From NCBI GenBank assembly GCA_016858145.1, contig JAEHOE010000016.1, positions 434,001 to 498,000 on the forward strand: a DNA stretch of 64,000 nucleotides, given 5' to 3'. The notes under the pieces were generated by a model. That model made no database searches, was not told where the DNA came from, and was given only the letters and a program-made list of their open reading frames with translations. Position numbers and translations under genes: made by a program. Shown here piece after piece: positions 45,654-55,257 of the stretch. This DNA comes from Edaphochlamys debaryana. Its lineage: Eukaryota; Chlorophyta; Chlorophyceae; Chlamydomonadales. Position 1 is the stretch's first letter, and each line of letters begins with the position of its first letter.

Positions 45654-47085
45654 CTAGTGTGCTGCATCCTGACCGTGGGGTCCCTCCGTCGTTGGGTTGA
45701 ACTCTGCAGGCACCAGGAAGAGGCAGGAGGCTCAGCCGAGTCCACAGGCGAGGAGTAATGTCTCCTCGGAAATGCTTCAAGGAACCTGCTCGATCATCGC
45801 GTAGCCCCGCACCTACCCTTACACGTCCCGTCTGCCGCCAGGCTGAAGCCCGGGTTGCACACACAGGAGGCTCCGTCGGACTGCATTTGACAGAGCCCGC
45901 TGCCCGGGGGGCCGCAAGGGGTCCGGGGGCACATGTCCACTGCGAAGTGAGGGCAGGGGCAGGCGTGGGACCGAGTGGGCGGGGGCCGCAGAGGCGAAGA
46001 GAAGAGGGATGCCGATACAGCGAGGCGCTGAGGTTGCAGAAGTAAGGCTCAGTAGGTGGCTTACCGATGCAGGATCCGTCCACCCCCGCCGGCACGGTGC
46101 CCTGGGGGCTGGCGCACTCGGGCGAGCCCGCGGGCTGGGGCAGGCACACCCGGACGCCGCCACACACGACCCAGGCGCAGGGGTCGGCTGCGGCAGGAAG
46201 GGGTGTGGCGGGTGGGGCCGGCGTGTGAGTGGGTCGGGACTGAGGTCAATGGTGTCATTGGTATGCCGTAAGTGACGGCGACAGGCAGGCTAAGAGCAGG
46301 GGCTTCGATCAGCAGGGGCTTCGTTCAGCAGGCTGGACGGAGCTTCAGCGTGGTTGCACAGCCCCAAACCCAGCCACACGCTTGGCAGCGGCCACTCCTA
46401 CGCATCCCATTCGCCCTGCTTTCGGCTTACCCATACAGGTATTGTCAGCAGACCGGCGGTAGCCCGCGGCGCACCTGGAGTGCGGGGCGTCATGGCCGTG
46501 TGATTGGGGTAAGGAGGGCGCGGCCCTTCACCGGGTGAAGGGGGTTGCAGCAGGCGTGACACTTACTCGCAGGAGACATCCCGCGTGCTTGGGTTGAAGA
46601 TGCAGATGGCGTTTGGGCCACATGTGTCGTGTTTGCAGGGGCTCTCTGCGCAGCGGGCAGCGACGTTGTGGGGATGGGTTAGCGCATCGCCCATCGCTAC
46701 ATGTCAGACCTGCAGCACTCGCTAAAACCGCTGCGTGCTTTGACCTCACCGACGCAGTTATCCTCTGAGTCGAGGACCAGGGCCCCAGGGCACGAACACG
46801 CGCGCTGCGTGCTGAACATGCTCGCGCGTAGGGGCTTGCACGTCGCGCCTCGCCCACAGGGCCGCAGCATGCAGCTTAGATCTGACAGGAAGCCATGTAA
46901 GGTGGCGCTCGTCAAACTGGACTGAACTGGCTGTGGCGCGGAAGATAGAAGTCGCGCAGCCGCGGTGGTCGTCACTTACCCAGCCGAGACGCTCCGCGAG
47001 CTGTCGCCAAGACAGTGAGCACAAGTATGACCACGACCAGCTGCACATGGCCGCGGGGCCGTCGCGGGAGGTTCGAGGTCGGCAT
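45654..47085 (-). CDS. secreted EGF-like Cys-rich protein, paralogue 1
   Basis: Seven exons in coding order: 46980-47085, 46750-46881, 46567-46645, 46431-46474, 46065-46187, 45817-45939 and 45654-45703; phases agree, 218 residues. Exon 1 encodes a signal peptide with a strong hydrophobic core (VQLVVVILVLTVLATA). Four Cys-rich modules follow, of the C-x4-C-G-x5-C type. The second is the most EGF-like: CKHDTCGPNAICIFNP continuing to CECAAGY. The last is DMCPRTPCGPPGSGLC with CVCNPGF. Five of the six introns are phase 1 and fall between modules; one phase 2 intron splits the second module. The short last exon has no anchor or retention signal that I can see. The same plan recurs at 53.7 and 57.6 kb. 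Role unknown; probably extracellular. Confidence 0.8.
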
Positions 47086-47182
47086 GGTGACCTCAATTGC
47101 TCAACGAGTGGTCTATGCCAAACCGTAGAATCAACTGTATGTGTAACTTTGTATGAAGCTTCATGTGTGTGAGCTTCAGGGG

Positions 47183-47189
47183 TATATAT
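47183..47189 (-). promoter_or_regulatory. TATA-box candidate for EGF-like gene 1
   Basis: TATATAT lies about 100 bases upstream of the start codon at 47085 on the minus strand, in an otherwise mixed-composition stretch. Confidence 0.35.
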
Positions 47190-48620
47190 GACGCACGGGC
47201 GAGCTGCGTGTCGTGCGTGCCGGCCCGCAACCCCCCCTGCTGCAAGACCCCCGTCGCCCCCCGCATGCCTCGAGGCCGTTGCCTGGTCTCCAACGAGCGT
47301 GCCACTACTGCACGAAGTGCACAGCGCCGGCATGGTGGTTGTGAGTGGTCAACTGCCAAGGACGTGTGGTCCAGCTGTCGGTATGCGCGTTGCTGTGTGG
47401 TGGAAGCAGAGTAGAAGGCCGAGGCGCTGGCTCGTCCCAAGCACGCTATTCATGCCAGCAGGATGCCAGCCGCGTTCATATGTACTGCGCTCTATGGGCG
47501 CACACCGGTGACACCGCACACACGGTTGCCCACAGTTGCCGGGGGCCATCGACCTCGGCATCGAGGGGCGTCGTCATGGCGATATTGTGCGGTCTGAGGC
47601 ACAGGAATGAAACTTGAGCCGGGAGAAACACCGGGAAATCGCTATTGGGTGACCATGTGTGTGCTGGGCACGCCCGGCATGCTGACATGTCCCACCGGTT
47701 CCGACACATGTCTCACCGGTTCCCGACCCCACAACGCTAATAGGATTTAAGTGCATTGCTGACCGGGGGCCTGTTTCGCAAGAACCAATGGATATGGTAT
47801 ATGGGTGCACCAACGTACACTACGTTGTGGAGGCCACGGGCAGGAGTTGAGGAGACATGCATGTGACGTTGCTCACTGGGTCAATCCAGGCCCACGCACG
47901 CGCTTGGGCGCATGTCCAGTCGCCCCCTTGGGTCCAGCCAAAACCTCAAATGCCCGGCCCTAGGCCCTCTCCACCTGCCGGTACCGCCATCAGAACCACA
48001 CCAGCATCCGTCCATCCGTCCTGCCTTCGCCGTGCCGCCCTCCTTCAGCCTCAGCCCTCACGAGGATCCCCCGGTCCACCCGGTCATTCCATGCCCGGTC
48101 CTGTGCCGTGGCTATCCTCTACCGACCTGCCGCCGCCCGCCTCCAGGCTTCCCGCCCCCCCATGTACTTGCACCCTGCCTTCCGTCCTGACAGGCGGCAA
48201 CGCCCTGGCCGTTGATGCCCCGGTCCAACCTCCGCCAGGTTGATTCTTCCACCAAACCCGCCTCCGCAGATAGGCAGCAACGCCCAGGCTTCCGATAGAC
48301 CTGACCGCTGACCCCGACGTTGGCCATGTCACGGCCATGTCTCGGGTCCCGCGCGGTGCGACCGGGCCATACCCCCGGCCCTGGGCTACGCCGCCGATTT
48401 GTCAGACTGCGTCCGCTCCCCCTCGGTCAGGCCCGCGGGCCTCTCCTCGTCCTGGGCGGGGCAACGGCGGCAGGGGGGAGGGGGCGGCAATGCAAGGGGT
48501 CATCATCGACGTGTACAGGGCTCGCAAAGGGGGGGGGGGTGCGAGAAGGGAGGCAGGGCCTGGTGGTGTGTGCCTTCCGGCCCCCTTCCTGCTTTTATCC
48601 CTGGCCCCGCCAATACGCAC
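47190..48620. other. intergenic, no gene supported
   Basis: No protein family, signal peptide or splice-consistent exon series was found. A Pro-rich frame at about 47912-48190 looks like chance coding in C-rich DNA. Confidence 0.4.
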
Positions 48621-48984
48621 CTCCTCGGAGCCCTCCCCGCCCTCGGCGGCCTGCACCAGCGCCTGGGCACCGCCTGCCTGGCCTCGCTTAGCGGCTCCGT
48701 ACCGCGTTGTGTTGCCGTCCTGATCAAGGTAGGGGGTGGGAGGCGCAACCCATTGAGTCATGGCAAGAAGTATGGGCCGCGGGGAGCGACTTGCCAGGTT
48801 GCAGGCACCCTTTGGCCCGCAGGTGCGTGCTTTGCTAAGTCCCCATTGCAACTCCGTAACTCGACATCCCCTCTCCGCACGCACGCACCTTGTTTGCGGC
48901 ATCCTTGTTGCCGGGACCGCTCTGTTGCAGTAGCTTCACGATCCTGCTGTACTTAGCTACCTCGCTCTTGGTCCCCGTGCGCCT
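48621..48984 (-). pseudogene. ankyrin-repeat relic, two exon-like pieces
   Basis: On the minus strand, 48889-48984 reads KYSRIVKLLQQSGPGNKDAANK and ends at a GTGCGT donor. After an acceptor (GATCAG), 48621-48719 reads DGNTTRYGAAKRGQAGGAQALVQAA and ends at GTGCGT. Joined, these match ankyrin-repeat spacing (DGNTxLxxAAxxGH...LL), but the usual TPLH is TTRY, GH is GQ, and no further repeat can be found on either side. It looks like an eroded fragment of an ankyrin gene rather than a working gene; a diverged short gene is possible. Confidence 0.5.
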
Positions 48985-49778
48985 CTGGATTGTGGACGAG
49001 GTATAAGGGGGGGGGGCTACACCGATTAAAGCTGGCGGCGGTGATGATGCGACGGGCGTGCAATGCGGCACGGCGGCCCCGCCCTCGGATGCTGCGGCGG
49101 CGGCACTGACTCCACCGCTTGGGCCCTGCCCCCAGCTCGGCTCCGGCTGTGGCCACAAACAGGGAGCAGGGGCAGTGGCGCGGCCTGGAGCGGGAGGGGC
49201 TGGGACAGGGACTGGGGAAGGGGAAGGGGCCTCGAGGCGGCGGGGGCGGCGGCATGACCGCCCTGCGCGATGTCGGCGGCCGCGGCCATCCCGGTCAGTG
49301 ATCGCGGTCAGTCGGTCACACCGTACGGGTGAATCAATGGCGCCGCCAGCTCGGTCGAGCGCGCTGCGGCTGGGGGTGCCGCCAGATCCGGGAGCCGCGG
49401 CAGCGCCCTCCTCTGCACCCCCTCATCAGGCGCCTCGCGTGGCCCCTCGAGCCCTCGCCGCCACCACCCCCCTGCAGTGTGGAACCCGCATCGCGGTGGC
49501 GGCGCCGCGGGTTGGAGGTCTGGGGCCCGGAGGCGCGCAGCCAGCCGGGTCGGCGGCTGGTGTCGGCGGTGGTGAAGGCGGAAGCGGTGTTGAAGCACGA
49601 CCCCTTTTAGGCCCCCACTGAGCTCCGGGCGGCATCAGCAGCGGCAGCCTCCTCTCCTACCTCCGCCCATGCACCCGCGATCGCAGCGAGGGTCCTCCAC
49701 AGCGGCCGCCCTAGGGGCACTCCTCTCCGTGCGACCAACCCCTGGGGGTGCCGCCCTGGGCTCCCTGGAGCCCTGCGC
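48985..49778. other. intergenic, no gene supported
   Basis: A plus-strand frame ending near 49610 (VSAVVKAEAVLKHDPF before a stop) is open but matches nothing I know. It may be a further degraded fragment. Confidence 0.35.
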
Positions 49779-51576
49779 TCAGAGCCGGGGCGCCAGCGGC
49801 CTCGCGACCTCCCCGCCGCTGCTGCAGCTACTGCCGCCGACAGCCCCCCCGGGCTCCCTCCGCGGCTGGTCGGCGCTGGCGGGAGCCCCTCCTGCCCCTC
49901 CCTCTGGCCCCAGGACCCGCGGCACGATGGTCCACAGGAAGCTGGGCTCATGGGAGTACAGAACCAGGTGCCTGGGGGGGGGGGGGGTAGGGAGAGGGAA
50001 GGCATTAGGGGGCGTGTGAAGGCCATACCCCAGTGCCAAACGCCCTACCCCTTACCCTCCTCCCACCAACCTACCTGCACCTCGCCACCAGCTCGTACCC
50101 CGCCCCCAGGAGGGCCTCCAGCTGCTCCTGGGTGTGGAGCGTGTGAAGCTGGGGCGGCAGAGGTTCGGCAAGGGAGGAGGAGAGGTTGGATGGGCATGGA
50201 GGATGAGGAAGGAGGCCCCCAGGACGGCCCACTCCGTTCAGCCCTCACCTCGAGTCGCCGCTTGCCGCCCCCCGGCCCCTTGGGCGCCCTCAGCACGTGC
50301 TCCGGGCAGATGTACGACCGCTCACGTGCGCCGTACAGGATCACGGTCAGCCGTATGCCCTGGGGCGAGACCGCCAGGCCCGACACCCCGCACACGCGCA
50401 GGGGCCCCGGCCGCCCCAGCGCCTGCCTCAGCTCCTGCACCTCGCGGAGCGCCTGCGGGGTATCACGAGGGGTGTAATCTGGGGTTTTATGAGGTTTCTG
50501 ATGGGGGCGGGGATTACGGGGCGGTGCGTAGCGTGGGGAGGAGCGTAAGGCGTCCAGTGCTCCAGTCCCGGCTCCGGCCCCTCTCCAGAACTTAAGTTTA
50601 CCGCACATAGTGCCACGATACGTGGGGCTGCGAGATATGGCACCGCCCAGCCCACGCAAAGCGCTCCGCTCACGTGTGCCATGCCGTACATGCTGAGTAC
50701 GGCCATGTCCGGCACGCCCCGGGGGTAGCCCTCCACCCTCTCCATGTGGTACATGTGCACGCCTGGGGGGGAAGAAGGGAGAAGCGGAGAGTGTGGAAGC
50801 GCCACTGCATGGGCAACCCTACACTCCGCGCTCTCCCTTGCCTGCGGCGGAGCCCTTGAGTCTCTCCCTCACTTCAGCCCCTCTCGTGGTAGTGCCCTGA
50901 CAGCCCCTACTGTGCGGCTAGGGTGGATGGGTCCAGGTTATGAACCGTTGCGGACCCGAAGCTGGCCATATCACGAGTATCCCTTCGGTCAAACCTGCTT
51001 GGAATGCCCCTCTAGCGGTGCGACCCTGTGACCCTGTCCCCGTCCGCCCCTGCTCCCCGGAGGATGGTCCCCTCCGCCCCTGCTTCCCCACCCGCCACTC
51101 ACCGATCTCGTCGTGTCTCCACGCATCGAACACGTGTTCCCCGTGCATGTCAGCTTCCCGCAGCTCCCCCGCCGCCATCTGCCGGAAGCTGCCCCCGGCT
51201 GCGGGGATGAGCGAGCACACGCCCAGCCGCTGCCCCCGCTCCGTCTCCACCACGAACCCCATCGCCGGCACCTGACCGCACCACTGCCGCACGCTGGACA
51301 GAGCCACCACCGCTGGTGTGTCGTAGATACCGGAATCAGCGTCGATCACCTAAGGGGGGCGAGGGGGGCAGGGAAGAGGTGGACGGCAGTTGGGCGGGGG
51401 CGGGGAAGGGGAGGGGCGGCGTGGATGGGATGGCCGGGCGGGCGGCTTCGGCACGCGCGCGCTCAGCGCCCGTAACGCACCTCCTGGTGCTCGTGTGGAT
51501 ACATGGGTCGCAAGCGGAACCCTGGGAGGCCCAGCGGCACAGCGTTCATGCTTGCCGATGTGCCCTGATGCGCCAT
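49779..51576 (-). CDS. GNAT-like predicted acetyltransferase, paralogue 3
   Basis: Six exons in coding order: 51481-51576, 51103-51349, 50674-50762, 50249-50452, 50075-50148 and 49779-49971; phases agree, 300 residues. It is nearly the same as paralogue 2 (33.3-35.0 kb, other strand), with differences such as MYPHEHQE for MQPHEHQE and SSVRQWCGQVPAMG for SSLRQWYGQVPEMG. Intron positions are identical, and intron sequences are also alike: the intron after the fourth exon starts GTGAGGGCTGAACGGAGTGG in both. It is intact, so it may be functional, but the similarity is high enough that recent duplication or gene conversion is likely. Function as for the other copies: GNAT-like fold, substrate unknown. 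Confidence 0.75.
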
Positions 51577-52169
51577 AGCGGAGCAGCAGGTTGACCAAGT
51601 GCTGGCTATGGCTCCATAATATTGCAATCAGCAACTCAAGATGGTGCGTAGGCACAGCGCTGCCACACACGGGTGCCGAAAGGGTCCCGAAACGAACGCG
51701 AAAGAGCGCGATTCAGTTCACTGGACAAGCTACCTGAGTAGCAGTGGATGTGTTGCAGTGATCAACCTAGTTGAGCGGATGCAGAGAAGGCGACCTGAAC
51801 CGGCGAAGATACCGATGCAATTGCGTGCCCAACTGTCCGACCCGGCTCCGACCCCGACTCCTCCTCCCGGCCCCCCCGGCCCCCCTGGCTTCTGCACACG
51901 CTTCAACCTCTTCCCCCTCCCCTCCACCTGTGATCATATGCCCCGATATGCCCCCACGCCCGCACAGGCGTTCGGCGAGCATTGCCCCCCTCCTGGCCAC
52001 GTGTCCTGCACCACCGCTTCGAGGCGCATCGTGCCTCGCTGCGGCAATGCCGGCGGCCGATTCAAAGAGCTGCGGCGATGGTGGCTGCGGCCCGAGCCCT
52101 GATCCCACGCGTTCCCTGTGCAGGCCGCACCGCCACCTGCTGGGCACCAAGCCTCCCAGCGGCCGCGGC
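51577..52169. other. upstream of GNAT-like paralogue 3, contains half of a direct repeat
   Basis: No gene supported. The first copy of a ~70-bp direct repeat lies at 51965-52033. A Pro/Gly-rich stretch at 51840-51890 is simple CCCCGG-type DNA. Confidence 0.4.
51965..52033 (+). repeat. ~70-bp direct repeat, copy 1
   Basis: The block from CAGGCGTTCGGCGAGC to CGCTTCGAGGCGCATCGTGC is repeated about 609 bp downstream with only a few differences. Confidence 0.85.
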
Positions 52170-52355
52170 AGGCCTCGGAGCGGGGCAGGCGGGCCAGGGC
52201 AGGCCCCAGGCAGGCAGCGGCGGCCGCAGATCCCCTAGGCAGCGGCAGCCCGCAGGCCACCGCCGGATGCGGGCTGCCTGCGCTTCCCCTGCCTGACGCT
52301 GGTACTGTGTGGCCCGCATTGATCAGCAGCGAGTCGCAGGAGGCGCACGGTGGTA
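52170..52355 (+). pseudogene. relic of the 3' end of the PHD/GNAT gene
   Basis: GCAGCGGCAGCCCGCAGGCC followed by a CGCCGGATGCGGGCTGCCTG-type stretch and then TTGATCAGCAGCGAGTCGCA matches the last ~110 bases of the PHD/GNAT gene coding sequence (44.92-45.03 kb; TTGATTAGCAGCGAGACGCA there). In the intact gene this encodes the end of the protein (ALISSETQEAE and stop); here ALISSESQEA is readable but no stop follows and the frame upstream is broken. It is a dispersed 3' fragment close to GNAT-like paralogue 3. Confidence 0.75.
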
Positions 52356-53650
52356 GAGGAGGAGCAAGGGTTTCCGCGGGGCCAGTTACATACCCACGAC
52401 CCGGTAGGTGGATGGGCTGAGGTGCTGCTGCAGACGCTGCAGTGCGGACTGGGTGTCGTGCGCAGGGGCCTGCCTGGTCGTGCAGGAGGCCAGCATGCCA
52501 CCTTGTGGCGGCAGAGGGTTCCACTGGGATCAGATGAGTGCGACCCCGGTACCGGGTACGGCGGCAGGAGCTTCAGGCGTTCGGCGAGCGTTGCCCCCCC
52601 TCCTGGCCACGTGTCCTAAACCACCGCTTCGAGGCGCATTGTGCAGGAGCTTCAAGGGACAGGACGCGGTATGAGGGGCGGTATGAGGGCCGTGCTTGCG
52701 AGGAACAGTTGCAGGGGGGCAGTATGCCGAGCCACTCACTATCGCTTGGCAACAGCCTCATCCGCGCATGCAACTGGTCAACCTGGTCACCGTGACGTGA
52801 CGTCACGGCCGCCAGCAGCCGTACTTGATTTCTTCCTCACCATCGCCTCGCCTCACCATCGTTGCCCTGGCCCGGCACAATGGAGCCCACCTTCAAGGTG
52901 AAGGCAAGTTGCCCTGGGCCCCGAGCCCAACCACGCCTCCCCACGCGCCATTGCGCTGTATGTGCGGGCAACGGGCCTCAGTACCGCGCGCGGGCTCTCT
53001 GCCTAACCTCTTCCTACAAAACGCGCAACTCCAGCTAGACCTTCCACTCAAACCGCGCAAGCCCTGCCATTGCTGCCAACCTCCCGTGCACTACCGCCGG
53101 GGCACCATATGCCTATGGCAAAACTTGTCAAAGGAAACGTGTATATAAAATTATCAAGAGATCAAGAGATACAACCCGCATTGAATGATCCCGTGAGGGA
53201 CAAAGCACAAGGGTACGTGCAGGTAGCCCCCAGCCCCCCACCCCCCCGTCGCATCCAGCCAAAACACAAGCGCGCTCCAGCCGCGTACCGGTAGCCACCT
53301 CCTCACCCCACCTCCATATGTCCAAAATGTTATCTATCACATGCAAATGCTTATCATTTGCTTCAGTAGTACCGCAACTATCCAGAATTCAATGCTTTAC
53401 CAGTGTCCACTTATATCCGCAGCCTCTGCGGACGCAAGAGTTTCACGGCCGGCCCCGGCCCTAGCCGGACACACGGCAGGAGCTTAGTGACGAGGCCCTC
53501 GACGGACCGCCGGTCGTGATCAAAGTAAAACCCCCAACCCTAGGACTTAAGAACGGCGGCGACGCTGCACCGAGTGGAAAGAACTACACACCCCTTCATT
53601 ACCGTGATGTTATCATGTTGCATTGGGGCAGCCTGGGCCCCGACCCGTTC
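52356..53650. other. intergenic, contains second direct-repeat copy
   Basis: No gene supported. It holds the second copy of the 70-bp repeat (52574-52643) and a palindromic GTGACGTCAC at about 52797-52806. The right end is the 3' flank of EGF-like gene 2. Confidence 0.4.
52574..52643 (+). repeat. ~70-bp direct repeat, copy 2
   Basis: This matches 51965-52033 with a few substitutions and one extra C in the C run. The sequence on either side does not match, so the duplicated block is just this size. Confidence 0.85.
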
Positions 53651-55257
53651 TCAGCTGGCCTGCTTGGGCTGAGGGTCCTCTCTTGATACCCCACCATCTG
53701 CAGCAGGGACGAGGATTGCATGGATACACTTCAGTAACGCAAGGCACACCGTTGGGTACACCGCGCGGCCCGCTCTCCCCACCCGCCGCCCGGTGCCGCG
53801 ACCTCGCCCAAAGCACACAACTCACCTGTGCGTGTGCACGACCCGTCTGCCGCCAGGCCGAACCCCGGGTTGCACACGCAGGAGGCTCCCTCGGGCCCCA
53901 TCCGACAGAGCCCACTGCCCGGGGGGCCGCAGTCGGTCCGGGGGCACAGGTCCACTGCGAGGTGAGGGCAGGGGCAGGGGCAGGCACAGGAGGGCTTGAG
54001 GTGGGTTCATTCAAAGCAAGGTGCCGGGCCAATGCACGAGGGCGTGCCTTGGAGAGTGAGGACATGAGGAGCAGGGTATAGAGCAGAAGTGCAAGGCGCG
54101 CGAGTGCAGGAGCGTGGGTGCGTGCTCAAGTGCCGTGCGGCAGCACGTGGCGAGGCGTGCAGCCCGACTGCCGCGTGCCTTGAAGCGAGGCAGGTGGGTG
54201 CGTGGGTCCTGGGTAGCTAGGCAGGGCGCCGACTCGGGGACACCGGGACAGAAAGCCCGTACTCTTGTGGGGTCCATCGGGAACTTGGCTCACCGATGCA
54301 GGCTCCGTCCACCCCCGCCGGTACGGTCCCCTGGGGGCAGGCGCACTCGGGCGAGCCCGTGGCCTGGGGCAGGCACACCCGGCCGCCGCCACACACGACC
54401 CAGGCGCCGGGGTCGGCTGCGGCAGGAAGGGGTTGAGGTCGGGTGGGGCCGGCGTGTGAGTGGGTCGGGCGTAACTGGTGCACACCAGCATACCCGTGGA
54501 CACGTGTGAGGAAAGGTGAGGGACAGTGCAGGTTGCGGCCCCTAGTCATGGTGCTGGGGCTGGGGGCCGCGCAGGGGCTCTTCTTCATGTTTGCCCACCT
54601 TCACATCCACCCGCCTCGCTGGTGTGGTAGCCCGCAGTACACCTGGGGCACACATTGGCGGGGAGGACTGCGTCACCGGCAGTCCCGTGCAGCAAGGGCT
54701 CGATCGAACACCCCCACGGAATCGGAGACGACTTACTCGCACGACGCGGTGCGCGAACTCCGATGGTAGATGCAGATGGCGTTGGGGCCGCAGTCCTTGA
54801 GTCGGCAGGGGCATTCTGCGCGGGGAAGGGCGTGGATGGGCGTTGAATGGCGGGAACGGTAATGCACATACCCCAACAACGCCCAACAACTCCAAGGGTC
54901 GGCGATAACTGGCTCTCACCGATGCAGTTGCCGTCATTGTCAAGCACCAGGGCCCCGGGACAAGAGCACGTCCGCTGCGCAACGGTGAAGGTGCGCTGCC
55001 TCAGCGGCTGAGGCGAGCAGATCGCTCCTCTTCCACACGGGCGCAACAGGCAGTAAATGTCTGCATGTAAAGGCACGGGACAGGGCTGGTATCCGGGCTC
55101 GGGGGCCTGGCTGGTAAGTTCGCGCGAGCAGTGACAGCTCGAGCCGCTTACCCAGTCGCGAGGCCCCTTGCACTGTCATGGATGTAGACAGTGCAGCTAT
55201 ACCTACCAGAAGCAGGAAGGTGTCTGTTGGCAGCCGGCGCGTGAACCGGGCGGGCAT
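53651..55257 (-). CDS. secreted EGF-like Cys-rich protein, paralogue 2
   Basis: Seven exons in coding order: 55152-55257, 54920-55060, 54737-54815, 54599-54642, 54294-54416, 53826-53954 and 53651-53697; 222 residues. Exon sizes match paralogue 1 almost exactly (106, 141/132, 79, 44, 123, 129/123, 47/50). The signal peptide core is TFLLLVGIAALSTSMTV. Modules: CLLRPCGRGAIC with CSCPGALVLDNDGNC; CRLKDCGPNAICIYH with CTAGYHTSEAGGC; a module in which the first Cys of paralogue 1 (ADPCAWVVC) is replaced (ADPGAWVVC); and DLCPRTDCGPPGSGLC with CVCNPGFGLAADGSC. The C-terminal tail differs from paralogue 1. Loss of one Cys in the third module may leave an unpaired Cys. Probably extracellular; function unknown. 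Confidence 0.8.

Noticed and set aside
52797..52806. GTGACGTCAC palindrome resembling a bZIP/CRE site
   Set aside because: A single 10-bp site with no nearby gene start; expected by chance at this GC content.
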